A DNA stretch of 8,691 nt from an uncultured Selenomonadaceae bacterium (GTDB lineage: Bacteria > Bacillota > Negativicutes > Selenomonadales > Selenomonadaceae). Location: positions 1 to 8,691 of the forward strand of contig CAJOOE010000210.1 in the NCBI GenBank assembly GCA_905236145.1. The letters are read 5' to 3'. The translations under genes and the position numbers were made by a program. Positions 1 to 6,349 of the stretch are shown here, piece after piece. Every line of letters begins with the position of its first letter. Within the stretch, counting starts at the first letter, position 1. Under the pieces are notes generated by a model that was not told where the DNA came from, ran no database searches, and was given only the letters and a program-made list of their open reading frames with translations.

Positions 1-585
1 ATTTTTATCGGCATTGAAGAACTCGGAATAAATACGACTCTTTGGTTGCCGGGCGGCACGGAAATTGACATCGGATTTTTGTATTATCCGCTTGTCCTTT
101 TTGTCATCGTGGGAGCGTCAAACGCCGTAAATTTGACCGACGGGCTTGACGGACTTGCATCCGGCTGTATGGCTGTTGCGGCAAGTTGTTATATGGTAAT
201 TTGTATGTTGACCGGGCATCAAGACCTTGCAATTTTCTGTGCGGCGATAATCGGAGCTTGCGTGGGATTTTTGCGTTTCAATTTTCACCCGGCAAAAATT
301 TTTATGGGCGATACCGGTTCTCTGGCACTCGGCGGAGCATTTGCAGCAGTCGGAATTTTGACGCACACCGAACTTTTGCTTGCCGTCGTCGGTTTTGTTT
401 TTGTCTGTGAGGCGTTGTCGGTCATTCTTCAAGTCATTTCATTTCAATCGACCGGCAAAAGAATTTTTCGCATGAGTCCGATTCATCATCATTTTGAACT
501 CGGCGGCTGGAGTGAAATAAAAGTTGTCTTTGTATTTTGGACTGTCGGGTTGATTTTCGGAATAACGGGACTGACAATAATGTGA
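1..585 (+). CDS. mraY: Phospho-N-acetylmuramoyl-pentapeptide transferase, 3' part (5' end outside window)
   Basis: This polytopic inner-membrane enzyme transfers phospho-MurNAc-pentapeptide from UDP to undecaprenyl phosphate, making lipid I for peptidoglycan. The frame is open from base 1, so the gene begins upstream; 194 residues are visible of a family that is usually 320-360 aa. Family motifs seen in order are the Mg-binding stretch NAVNLTDGLDGLASG (around 119-163), FMGDTGSLALGG (around 301-336) and the MraY-specific SPIHHHFELGGWSE (around 476-515). The triple-His motif separates it from the related WecA/TagO transferases. Several hydrophobic spans alternate with these loops. An internal TTG at 46 lies within the continuing frame and is not a start. 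The gene ends in TGA at 583-585 and is followed by hairpins and a terminator. murD, its usual downstream neighbour, is absent here. Confidence 0.95.
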   Translation: MFIGIEELGINTTLWLPGGTEIDIGFLYYPLVLFVIVGASNAVNLTDGLDGLASGCMAVAASCYMVICMLTGHQDLAIFCAAIIGACVGFLRFNFHPAKIFMGDTGSLALGGAFAAVGILTHTELLLAVVGFVFVCEALSVILQVISFQSTGKRIFRMSPIHHHFELGGWSEIKVVFVFWTVGLIFGITGLTIM

Positions 586-599
586 CGGCAGTACCGTCA
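583..599 (+). other. Small stem-loop overlapping the mraY stop codon
   Basis: TGACGG (583-588) and CCGTCA (594-599) form a perfect 6-bp stem with a 5-base loop. The left arm contains the TGA stop of mraY. No T-run follows, so it is not a terminator by itself. It may protect the 3' end of the mRNA or be fortuitous. Confidence 0.4.
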
Positions 600-638
600 T
601 GTTTGCGACTTGTGAATTTTTATTTCAATGTTAATCAT

Positions 639-668
639 ATCTCCGCGGTTTTGCGGGGATTTTTTTTA
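639..668 (+). terminator. Rho-independent terminator after mraY
   Basis: ATCTCCGC (639-646) pairs with GCGGGGAT (653-660), an 8-bp stem with one wobble pair and a 6-base loop, followed at once by a run of T (660-667). The orientation fits termination of the mraY transcript. The guaB promoter begins directly behind it. Confidence 0.85.
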
Positions 669-697
669 TTGAAGTTTAAGATTCTATTGTTTATAAT
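669..697 (+). promoter_or_regulatory. Sigma-70-type promoter for guaB
   Basis: A -35 box TTGAAG (669-674) and a perfect -10 box TATAAT (692-697) are separated by 17 bases. The expected start near 704 gives a leader of about 53 nt before the guaB ATG. No purine riboswitch-like structure was recognised in that leader. Confidence 0.75.
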
Positions 698-756
698 AGA
701 AAAAACAGTTTCGGAAATTTTTCAAAATTATTCAGTTAATGAAAGGGGCAGAAAAT

Positions 757-2265
757 ATGGCATTTTATTACAGCGAACCTTCGCACACTTTCGGAGAATA
801 TCTCCTCGTTCCGGGTTATTCTTCCGCCGAATGTATTCCGGCAAAAGTAGATTTGACCACGCCGCTCGTAAAATTTCGTCGCGGCGAGGAGTCCCGCCTG
901 CAAATGAATATCCCCATGACTTCCGCAATAATGCAATCGGTTTCAAATGACACGATGGCAATAGCACTTGCCAAAGAAGGCGGCATATCTTTCATATTCG
1001 GATCTCAACCGATTAAGGAGCAGGCGGCCATGGTTGCCCGCGTAAAAAATTACAAATCCGGTTTTGTTTCCAGCGACTCGAACATCAAACCTACCACAAC
1101 TTTAAACGAAATTTTGGAAATTTTGAAAGTCACCGGACATTCGACGATGGCTGTCACCGAGGACGGCAAGCCCACCGGAAAACTTTTGGGAATAGTCACG
1201 AGCCGCGATTACAGAATTACGCGAATGACCGGTGAAGAACAGGCAAAGGATTTTATGACACCGTTTGAAAAATTGGTTTATGCCGATGCCGATTCGACCA
1301 CCCTGCCTATGGCAAACGATTTAATCTGGCAACATAAATTGAATATGTTGCCGCTTGTCGATAAAAAGCAAAGACTTCGTTACATGGTTTTCCGCAAGGA
1401 TTACACCGACAACAAAACAAATCAGCTTGAACTCATTGACAACAAAAAAAGATATGTTGTCGGTGCCGGAATAAATACCCGCGATTATGCGGACAGAGTG
1501 CCGGCACTTTTGAAAGCCGGTGCGGACGTTCTCTGTATAGATTCTTCGGAAGGTTTTACCGAGTGGCAGAAAATTACTTTGGAATATATCCACGAACATT
1601 TTCCGGATGCATTGGTCGGTGCGGGAAATGTCGTTGATGCGGAAGGTTTCAGATTTTTGGCGGACGCGGGAGCCGATTTTATAAAAGTCGGTATCGGCGG
1701 CGGCTCTATCTGCATTACCCGCGAAACAAAGGGCATAGGTCGCGGACAAGCTACGGCGGTCATTGATGTTTGCCGTGCTCGCGACGATTATTTCAAAGAA
1801 AAAGGCGTTTATATTCCGGTCTGCTCGGACGGCGGCATTGTCCACGATTACCATATGACTTTGGCTCTGGCTATGGGTGCGGATTTCCTCATGCTCGGCA
1901 GATATTTTTCACGCTTTGACGAATCTCCGACGGACAAAATCCGGATTAACGGCACATATTACAAAGAGTATTGGGGCGAAGGTTCAAACCGTGCAAGGAA
2001 TTGGCAACGCTACGACATGGGCGGCGACAGGAAACTTTCTTTTGAAGAAGGCGTTGATTCTTACGTCCCCTACGCCGGACCTTTGAAAGACAACATTACA
2101 AACACGCTTGCAAAAATTCGCTCGACAATGTGCAACTGCGGTGCGTTGAATTTGCCGGAACTTCGCGAAAAAGCAAAAATCACTTTGGTTTCGGCTACTT
2201 CGATTGTTGAGGGCGGCAGTCATGACGTAATTTTACGCGATCAATTCTCCCGAAATTTCACCTGA
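757..2265 (+). CDS. guaB: Inosine-5'-monophosphate dehydrogenase, Tritrichomonas foetus-like subtype
   Basis: This cytosolic enzyme oxidises IMP to XMP with NAD+, the committed step of GMP synthesis. From ATG 757 the protein is 502 aa. The start is set by GAAAGGGG (741-748), 8 bases upstream; an in-frame ATG at 739 lies before this site and is not used. A TIM barrel (about 1-100 and 225-502) carries an inserted pair of CBS domains (about 104-220). The catalytic loop GIGGGSICITRE places Cys at residue 319, and the flap motif NWQRYDMGG places Arg-Tyr at 418-419, the same numbers used for the T. foetus enzyme. The C-terminal half, including FEEGVDSYVPYAG and STMCNCGAL, also matches what I recall of that protein. 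The catalytic flap and the CBS pair argue against GMP reductase. It shares a promoter region and probably a transcript with the kinase gene 51 bases downstream. Confidence 0.96.
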   Translation: MAFYYSEPSHTFGEYLLVPGYSSAECIPAKVDLTTPLVKFRRGEESRLQMNIPMTSAIMQSVSNDTMAIALAKEGGISFIFGSQPIKEQAAMVARVKNYKSGFVSSDSNIKPTTTLNEILEILKVTGHSTMAVTEDGKPTGKLLGIVTSRDYRITRMTGEEQAKDFMTPFEKLVYADADSTTLPMANDLIWQHKLNMLPLVDKKQRLRYMVFRKDYTDNKTNQLELIDNKKRYVVGAGINTRDYADRVPALLKAGADVLCIDSSEGFTEWQKITLEYIHEHFPDALVGAGNVVDAEGFRFLADAGADFIKVGIGGGSICITRETKGIGRGQATAVIDVCRARDDYFKEKGVYIPVCSDGGIVHDYHMTLALAMGADFLMLGRYFSRFDESPTDKIRINGTYYKEYWGEGSNRARNWQRYDMGGDRKLSFEEGVDSYVPYAGPLKDNITNTLAKIRSTMCNCGALNLPELREKAKITLVSATSIVEGGSHDVILRDQFSRNFT

Positions 2266-2316
2266 TGAGTTGAAAGGAGATTCTTGAAAAGTTTTCAGTA
2301 ACGGAGTAACCTTGCC

Positions 2317-3291
2317 ATGAAAGAGCGATTAAAAAAATTTGTCGCCGAAAATTTGAGCCGGGCAAGAGTTCTGGTCATCGGTGACGTAATGTTGGACAAA
2401 TATTATTTCGGAGAAGTCAACAGAATTTCTCCGGAGGCTCCCGTGCCGATAAATCACGTCTTGCAAGTGAAGGAAACTTTGGGCGGTGCGGCAAACGTCG
2501 CTCACAATCTTGCCTTGACCTGCGGGAAAATTTTCGTCGTCGGGCAGACGGGGAAGGGCAATCACGGAAAAACTCTTTTGAAAAAAATGACTTCGCGGGG
2601 AATAGATGTTTCCGGTATGGTCGAAACTTCTCAACGCACGACAACAAAAATTCGCGTTATAAGCGGTCATCAGCAAATGCTCCGGCTTGACTTCGAGGAC
2701 GCGGAGGACATTTCCGGCGAAAGTGCGGAGAAAATTATTGCGAATTTTTCCGAACGTCTTGCCGATTCCGATGCCGTAATAATTTCGGATTACGGCAAGG
2801 GAGTTTGCACCGAAGAAATTTGCGACGAAGTAATAAACTTGAGCCGCAAAGCCGGAAAAGTCGTTGCGGTGGATCCTAAAGGCGACGATTGGAAAAAATA
2901 TTCCGGAGCCGGTTTCATTACGCCGAATTTGAAGGAGTTTAACGCCGTCCTTCCGAAAAAAATCAAAAATGACGATTCGGAAATTGAAACGGCGGCAAAG
3001 AAGATTATCGAAAAATTTAATCTCGGCGGGCTGATCGTCACCCGTTCCGCCGCCGGAATGACTTTGATTGACGGGGAAAAAATCGCTCACATAAAAGCAA
3101 GAGCTCAGGAAGTTTTCGACGTTTCCGGAGCGGGTGACACGGTTATCGCGGTATTCACCGCCGCACTTGCCGGAGGACTTCCTTCACAAGATGCGGCTTA
3201 TCTTGCAAACGTCGCCGCAGGTGTCGTCGTGGCAAAAGTCGGGACTTATGCCGTCAGTCGGGAAGAACTTTTTGCGGCGTTGGAAAATTGA
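2317..3291 (+). CDS. rfaE1: D-glycero-beta-D-manno-heptose-7-phosphate kinase (HldE domain I type, standalone)
   Basis: This PfkB/ribokinase-family enzyme phosphorylates D,D-heptose-7-phosphate at C1 to the 1,7-bisphosphate on the way to ADP-heptose for the LPS inner core. It has 324 aa. Motifs in order are GDVMLDKYYFG (about 22-32), RISPEAPVP, GGAANVA, HQQMLRLDFE, SDYGKGV, DPKGDDW, TPNLKEF, VTRSAAGM and the PfkB signature DVSGAGDTV, whose catalytic base is Asp274. These match domain I of E. coli HldE. The nucleotidyltransferase domain II is absent, so ADP-heptose synthase must be encoded elsewhere. ATG 2317 is supported by ACGGAG (2301-2306), 10 bases upstream. It lies 51 bases after guaB with no terminator between, so cotranscription is likely. 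It is the best sign in the window that the host makes LPS. Confidence 0.93.
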   Translation: MKERLKKFVAENLSRARVLVIGDVMLDKYYFGEVNRISPEAPVPINHVLQVKETLGGAANVAHNLALTCGKIFVVGQTGKGNHGKTLLKKMTSRGIDVSGMVETSQRTTTKIRVISGHQQMLRLDFEDAEDISGESAEKIIANFSERLADSDAVIISDYGKGVCTEEICDEVINLSRKAGKVVAVDPKGDDWKKYSGAGFITPNLKEFNAVLPKKIKNDDSEIETAAKKIIEKFNLGGLIVTRSAAGMTLIDGEKIAHIKARAQEVFDVSGAGDTVIAVFTAALAGGLPSQDAAYLANVAAGVVVAKVGTYAVSREELFAALEN

Positions 3292-3303
3292 CGGGCAGAA
3301 TGT

Positions 3304-3365
3304 ACCGGCAAATTGCAAATCATGAACTTTTCCGAATTTGTCCGGTCAACACCGCCGTTTTTTTT
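3304..3365 (+). terminator. Possible terminator after rfaE1
   Basis: ACCGGCAAATT (3304-3314) pairs with AATTTG-T-CCGGT (3335-3346), an 11-bp stem with one bulged T. A run of eight T (3358-3365) follows 11 bases later. The gap between stem and T-run is longer than usual. A small CGGT/ACCG hairpin (3343-3354) nearer the T-run is an alternative. A new promoter follows, so an end of transcript here makes sense. Confidence 0.4.
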
Positions 3366-3398
3366 GTGAAATAATCGTGATTTTTTCCCGGTCGGCGG

Positions 3399-3427
3399 TT
3401 GCAAAGAAAGACACAATAAAGTATAAT
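3399..3427 (+). promoter_or_regulatory. Sigma-70-type promoter for the transporter/amidase gene run
   Basis: TTGCAA (3399-3404) and a perfect TATAAT (3422-3427) are separated by 17 bases. The expected transcription start near 3434 leaves a leader of about 39 nt before the GTG start at 3473. Confidence 0.75.
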
Positions 3428-3472
3428 GCAAAAGTTCAAAAAATGACAATTCCGAAAGGGGAATGATTTACA

Positions 3473-4279
3473 GTGAAAAAAATGTTTTTGGCAGCGACGC
3501 TCCTTGTCACCACTTTACTCACCGGTTGCGGAGGAAATGCGACCGATAAGGCTGCGGCACCGGACAACAAAGACGTAAAAAAAATTGTTATCGGCTTGGA
3601 TGACGAATATCCGCCCATGGGATTTAAAGACGATAAAAATGAGATTGTCGGATTTGACGTTGACCTTGCAAAAGAAACAGCGAAGCGTTTGGGTTCCGAA
3701 GTCGAATTTAAAGCCATCGATTGGGCAAGCAAAGAGGCGGAATTGAAATCCGGCAGAATCGACATAATTTGGAACGGCTTGGACATCACAGACGAACGCA
3801 AAGAAAATATGCTCTTCAGCGATCCTTACATGGATAACCGTCAGATTGTTTTCGTCGCGGAAGGTAAAGAGGATACGATTAAATCCGAAGCGGATCTTGC
3901 CGGCAAAAGTGTCGCGACTCAATCCGCCTCCACTGCCGAAGGCTACATTAACGAAAACGAAAATTTGAAAAAATCTTTCAAAGAATTTAAAACTTACGGC
4001 GACTATATCAGTGCGTTCATGGATTTGGAAAACGGTCGCGTTGATGCCGTCGTCTGCGATGAAATTGTCGGACGCTACTACATGAGCAAGCATGACGATA
4101 AGATTGACGCTCTCGATGTTGCCGTCGGTCCGGTAAGTCAATTCGGTATAGCTTTCCGCAAGGAAGATACCGCCCTTCGCGACAAAGTGCAGAAGGCATT
4201 TGATGAAGTCGTCAAAGACGGCGAAGGCAAAAAGATTTCCGAAAAATGGTTTAAAACAGATTTGCTTATACACAAATAA
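3473..4279 (+). CDS. Amino-acid ABC transporter substrate-binding lipoprotein (SBP_bac_3 family)
   Basis: This is the extracytoplasmic binding protein of a polar amino-acid ABC importer, 268 aa. The N-terminus MKKMFLAATL with a hydrophobic core and lipobox LTGC (Cys19) marks a lipoprotein anchored in the outer leaflet of the cytoplasmic membrane. A short flexible linker (20-35) follows. The family signature GFDVDLAKETAKRLG lies at about 60-74. NGLDITDERKENMLFSDPY (101-119) carries the Arg (109) that in this family usually holds the ligand's alpha-carboxylate, and GRVDAVVCDE (188-197) carries a typical ligand-facing Asp. The start is GTG, chosen because GAAAGGGGA (3454-3462) precedes it and the Lys-rich n-region begins there; the ATG at 3482 would lose that region. 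The exact substrate (Gln, Cys, His, Arg or other) cannot be told. The permease follows after a hairpin-containing gap. Confidence 0.92.
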   Translation: MKKMFLAATLLVTTLLTGCGGNATDKAAAPDNKDVKKIVIGLDDEYPPMGFKDDKNEIVGFDVDLAKETAKRLGSEVEFKAIDWASKEAELKSGRIDIIWNGLDITDERKENMLFSDPYMDNRQIVFVAEGKEDTIKSEADLAGKSVATQSASTAEGYINENENLKKSFKEFKTYGDYISAFMDLENGRVDAVVCDEIVGRYYMSKHDDKIDALDVAVGPVSQFGIAFRKEDTALRDKVQKAFDEVVKDGEGKKISEKWFKTDLLIHK

Positions 4280-4311
4280 TCAAGCGAAGAAAAAATTTTT
4301 TGAGCAATAAC

Positions 4312-4361
4312 CGCCGTTTGTCCGGGCGATTGAAAATTTGTCGATTGCCCGGATAAAGGCG
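4312..4361 (+). promoter_or_regulatory. Intercistronic stem-loop between binding protein and permease
   Basis: TCCGGGCGAT (4321-4330) pairs with ATTGCCCGGA (4344-4353), ten pairs with one G-T wobble and a 13-base loop. An outer helix CGCC (4312-4315) with GGCG (4358-4361), plus TTT/AAA pairing, extends it. No T-run follows. Such structures often protect the upstream mRNA so that the binding protein is made in excess over the permease. That role is inferred. Confidence 0.6.
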
Positions 4362-4379
4362 AACAGAGGAAACTCTTGA

Positions 4380-5024
4380 ATGGAAAAATTTTTTGACATG
4401 GCTGTCCTGATAATGCAGGGGGCTGAAGTCACGCTGGAAATTTTCTTCGTGACATTGATTTTAAGTTTGCCGATGGGAGCATTGGCGGCATTGGGAAGAA
4501 TTTCTTCATTCGCTCCGATGCGATGTTTAATGGAGTTTTACGTCTGGATAATGCGGGGAACTCCGCTGATGTTGCAACTGTTGTTTGTCTACTTCGCCCT
4601 GCCGATGGTCGGAATAATGTTGCCGGACATAGCGGCGGCACTTCTGGCATTTACCTTGAATTATGCGGCGTATTTTGCGGAAATTTTCCGGGCGGGAATA
4701 CAGGCAATACCTCGCGGACAGTATGAGGCGGCTCAAGCTTTGGGTCTCAGGCACCGGCAAATGATGCGACACATAATTTTCCCGCAGGTTTTGAGAGTTG
4801 TCCTGCCGCCGATTTCAAACGAAACCATAAACTTGGTCAAAGATACTTCGCTGATATATATTTTGGCGATGAACGATCTTTTGAGAGTGGCAAGGACGAT
4901 TGTCCAGCGGGAATTTGACATGACACCGTTTGTCATAGCCGGAATATTTTATCTGGCGATGACCGCAGTCTTGACTTGGATATTCAAAAATCTTGAAAAG
5001 CGTTACGGTTCTTATGAAACTTGA
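4380..5024 (+). CDS. Amino-acid ABC transporter permease (HisM/GlnP family)
   Basis: This is the membrane subunit of the importer whose binding protein is encoded just upstream. It has 214 aa, normal for the His/Glu/Gln/Arg/opine permease family. About five hydrophobic helices are visible (near 14-36, 58-80, 84-104, 138-160 and 185-204). The RGTPLMLQL motif (59-67) and the EAA coupling loop EAAQALGLRHRQMMRHIIFPQ (116-136), which contacts the ATPase, are both present. ATG 4380 follows AGAGGA (4365-4370). That Shine-Dalgarno sits in a small AGAG-GAAA-CTCT hairpin which could modestly lower initiation. No ATP-binding subunit follows; the next gene is an amidase 27 bases on. The ATPase must be encoded elsewhere or shared with another system. 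Confidence 0.92.
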   Translation: MEKFFDMAVLIMQGAEVTLEIFFVTLILSLPMGALAALGRISSFAPMRCLMEFYVWIMRGTPLMLQLLFVYFALPMVGIMLPDIAAALLAFTLNYAAYFAEIFRAGIQAIPRGQYEAAQALGLRHRQMMRHIIFPQVLRVVLPPISNETINLVKDTSLIYILAMNDLLRVARTIVQREFDMTPFVIAGIFYLAMTAVLTWIFKNLEKRYGSYET

Positions 5025-5051
5025 AAAATTTTAATCGGGGAGGAATGTTGA

Positions 5052-6290
5052 TTGATAAAAAAAATCTTTTTAAGCCTCCTCGTTTTTATGTTTTTTTTCA
5101 AGGTCGGTGAGGCGGCGAGTCCGGCAGAAGTGACGGACGTTCGATTCAGTTACGGCTCCGGCACCGTTCGCGTTGTTTTGGACATTACGAAAGAAGTGGA
5201 ATTTAAAGAGTTTTACGCAGAAAATCCTTCACGACTCGTCATAGATATAAAAAATTCGGTTTTAAATTCCGCCGCGAAAAAAGAAATTGAATTGCAGTCA
5301 ACGGCGGCAAAGAAATTTCGTATAGCACAATTTGATCCCTCGACCGTCCGATTGGTCATAGAAACTATGGCTGATATAAAGGCATTTGTTTTGCCGGGAG
5401 GACCGGCAGGTCACAGGCTCGTCGTTGACGTGGGAAATGCGGCTTTCGTGGAAAATCCCGAACTTAACGCAAAAAAGATTGACGACAAAAAATCCGAAGA
5501 CAAAAAAGACGGTAAAAAAGTTGAGGACAAGAAGTCCAAAGACAAGAAAGACGATAAGAAGGTTGAGGACAAGAAGTCCAAAGACAAGAAAGACAATAAA
5601 AAGGTTGACGACAAAAAGTCCAAAGACAAGAAATCCGACAAGAAAAACAAATCTCGTTCCGACGAAGAACATTTTCAAGATGTCGATAAAGATTTGAACA
5701 GGATAACCGGATTGAAAGGAAAAATCGTTGCGATAGATCCCGGACACGGCGGCAACGATGCCGGAGCCATAGGCCCTGCGGGGACGATGGAAAAAAGTGT
5801 GACTTTGCGTGTCGCTCTGGAACTTGAGGATATGCTCAAGGAAGAAGGTGCGACGGTCTTATTGACACGCAGGACGGACAAGACGGTTGACGAGCAGGGA
5901 AGTGCGGCAAGCGATATTGAAGAATTGCAAGCCCGTTGCGATATTGCAAATGAGGCGGAGGCCGATATTTTCGTTTCGATTCACGCCGACAGCTTTACAA
6001 ATCCCGCCTCAAGCGGGACGACCGGCTATTATTATTCCGGCGACGAAACAGGAGATTCTTATGACCTTGCCGACTGTATCAGAAGAAATCTTTGCGAACA
6101 GTTGGGAACTCCGAGTCGCGGCACTCAACCCTGTAATTTTTACGTCGTCAGACATACGACAATGCCGGCAACCTTGATTGAACTTGCTTTTATTTCCAAT
6201 CCGGACGAGGAAGAAATTTTGAGTTCGCGGGAAGGAGTTTTTAAGGCGGCACGGGGAATTTTTGACGGCATCGAAGATTATTTCGGATAA
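5052..6290 (+). CDS. Secreted N-acetylmuramoyl-L-alanine amidase with AMIN domain and Lys/Asp repeat linker
   Basis: This zinc hydrolase cleaves the MurNAc-L-Ala bond of peptidoglycan, usually for daughter-cell separation or wall turnover. It has 412 aa. A signal peptide (1-21, ending GEA-A) is followed by an AMIN domain (about 26-130), which in this family targets the enzyme to peptidoglycan. A highly charged repetitive linker (141-205) precedes the Amidase_3 catalytic domain (about 224-408). Zinc and catalytic residues are His232 in DPGHGG, Glu247 in MEKS, His311 in SIHAD and Glu377 in LIELAFISN. The TTG start at 5052 is chosen because GGGGAGGA (5037-5044) lies 7 bases upstream and it yields a full signal peptide; ATG 5045 is in another frame. 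The gene probably shares a transcript with the transporter upstream and the small secreted protein downstream. The closest well-known relatives are the AmiA/B/C enzymes. Confidence 0.93.
   Translation: MIKKIFLSLLVFMFFFKVGEAASPAEVTDVRFSYGSGTVRVVLDITKEVEFKEFYAENPSRLVIDIKNSVLNSAAKKEIELQSTAAKKFRIAQFDPSTVRLVIETMADIKAFVLPGGPAGHRLVVDVGNAAFVENPELNAKKIDDKKSEDKKDGKKVEDKKSKDKKDDKKVEDKKSKDKKDNKKVDDKKSKDKKSDKKNKSRSDEEHFQDVDKDLNRITGLKGKIVAIDPGHGGNDAGAIGPAGTMEKSVTLRVALELEDMLKEEGATVLLTRRTDKTVDEQGSAASDIEELQARCDIANEAEADIFVSIHADSFTNPASSGTTGYYYSGDETGDSYDLADCIRRNLCEQLGTPSRGTQPCNFYVVRHTTMPATLIELAFISNPDEEEILSSREGVFKAARGIFDGIEDYFG
5472..5639 (+). repeat. Four tandem 42-bp units coding for a Lys/Asp-rich linker
   Basis: Four 42-bp units (5472-5513, 5514-5555, 5556-5597, 5598-5639) encode 14-residue repeats: KKIDDKKSEDKKDG, KKVEDKKSKDKKDD, KKVEDKKSKDKKDN and KKVDDKKSKDKKSD. 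A degenerate partial unit follows. Units 2 and 3 are nearly identical at DNA level; unit 1 is the most diverged. The in-frame unit length means copy-number change would lengthen or shorten the amidase linker without breaking the gene. Confidence 0.92.
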
Positions 6291-6300
6291 AAAATTTTGG

Positions 6301-6322
6301 GGAGAGAGGTTGACTTCTCTCC
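6301..6322 (+). other. Stem-loop between amidase and the downstream secreted protein gene
   Basis: GGAGAGA (6301-6307) pairs perfectly with TCTCTCC (6316-6322) around an 8-base loop. Only a broken T-rich stretch (6325-6333) follows, so it is at best a leaky terminator or an mRNA-stabilising hairpin. Confidence 0.45.
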
Positions 6323-6349
6323 GCTTTGTTTGTTGGAAAGGGTGATTTG

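Noticed and set aside
1..585. WecA/TagO-type sugar-phosphate transferase
   Set aside because: The SPIHHHFELGGW motif and NLTDGLDGLA stretch are those of MraY.
739..756. Upstream in-frame ATG at 739 as the guaB start
   Set aside because: It overlaps the start of the GAAAGGGG ribosome site that serves ATG 757, and starting at 757 gives family numbering that matches Cys319 and Arg418-Tyr419 exactly.
757..2265. GMP reductase instead of IMP dehydrogenase
   Set aside because: The CBS-domain insertion, the NWQRYD flap and the full 502-aa length fit IMP dehydrogenase.
2329..3090. 253-aa minus-strand frame inside rfaE1
   Set aside because: Shadow of a clearly identified kinase; no start signals or motifs.
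3515..4273. 252-aa minus-strand frame inside the binding-protein gene
   Set aside because: Shadow frame; low-complexity Phe/Val-rich translation without any recognised motif.
5472..5639. CRISPR-like array
   Set aside because: Repeats are contiguous, without spacers, in frame and coding for a Lys/Asp linker within the amidase.
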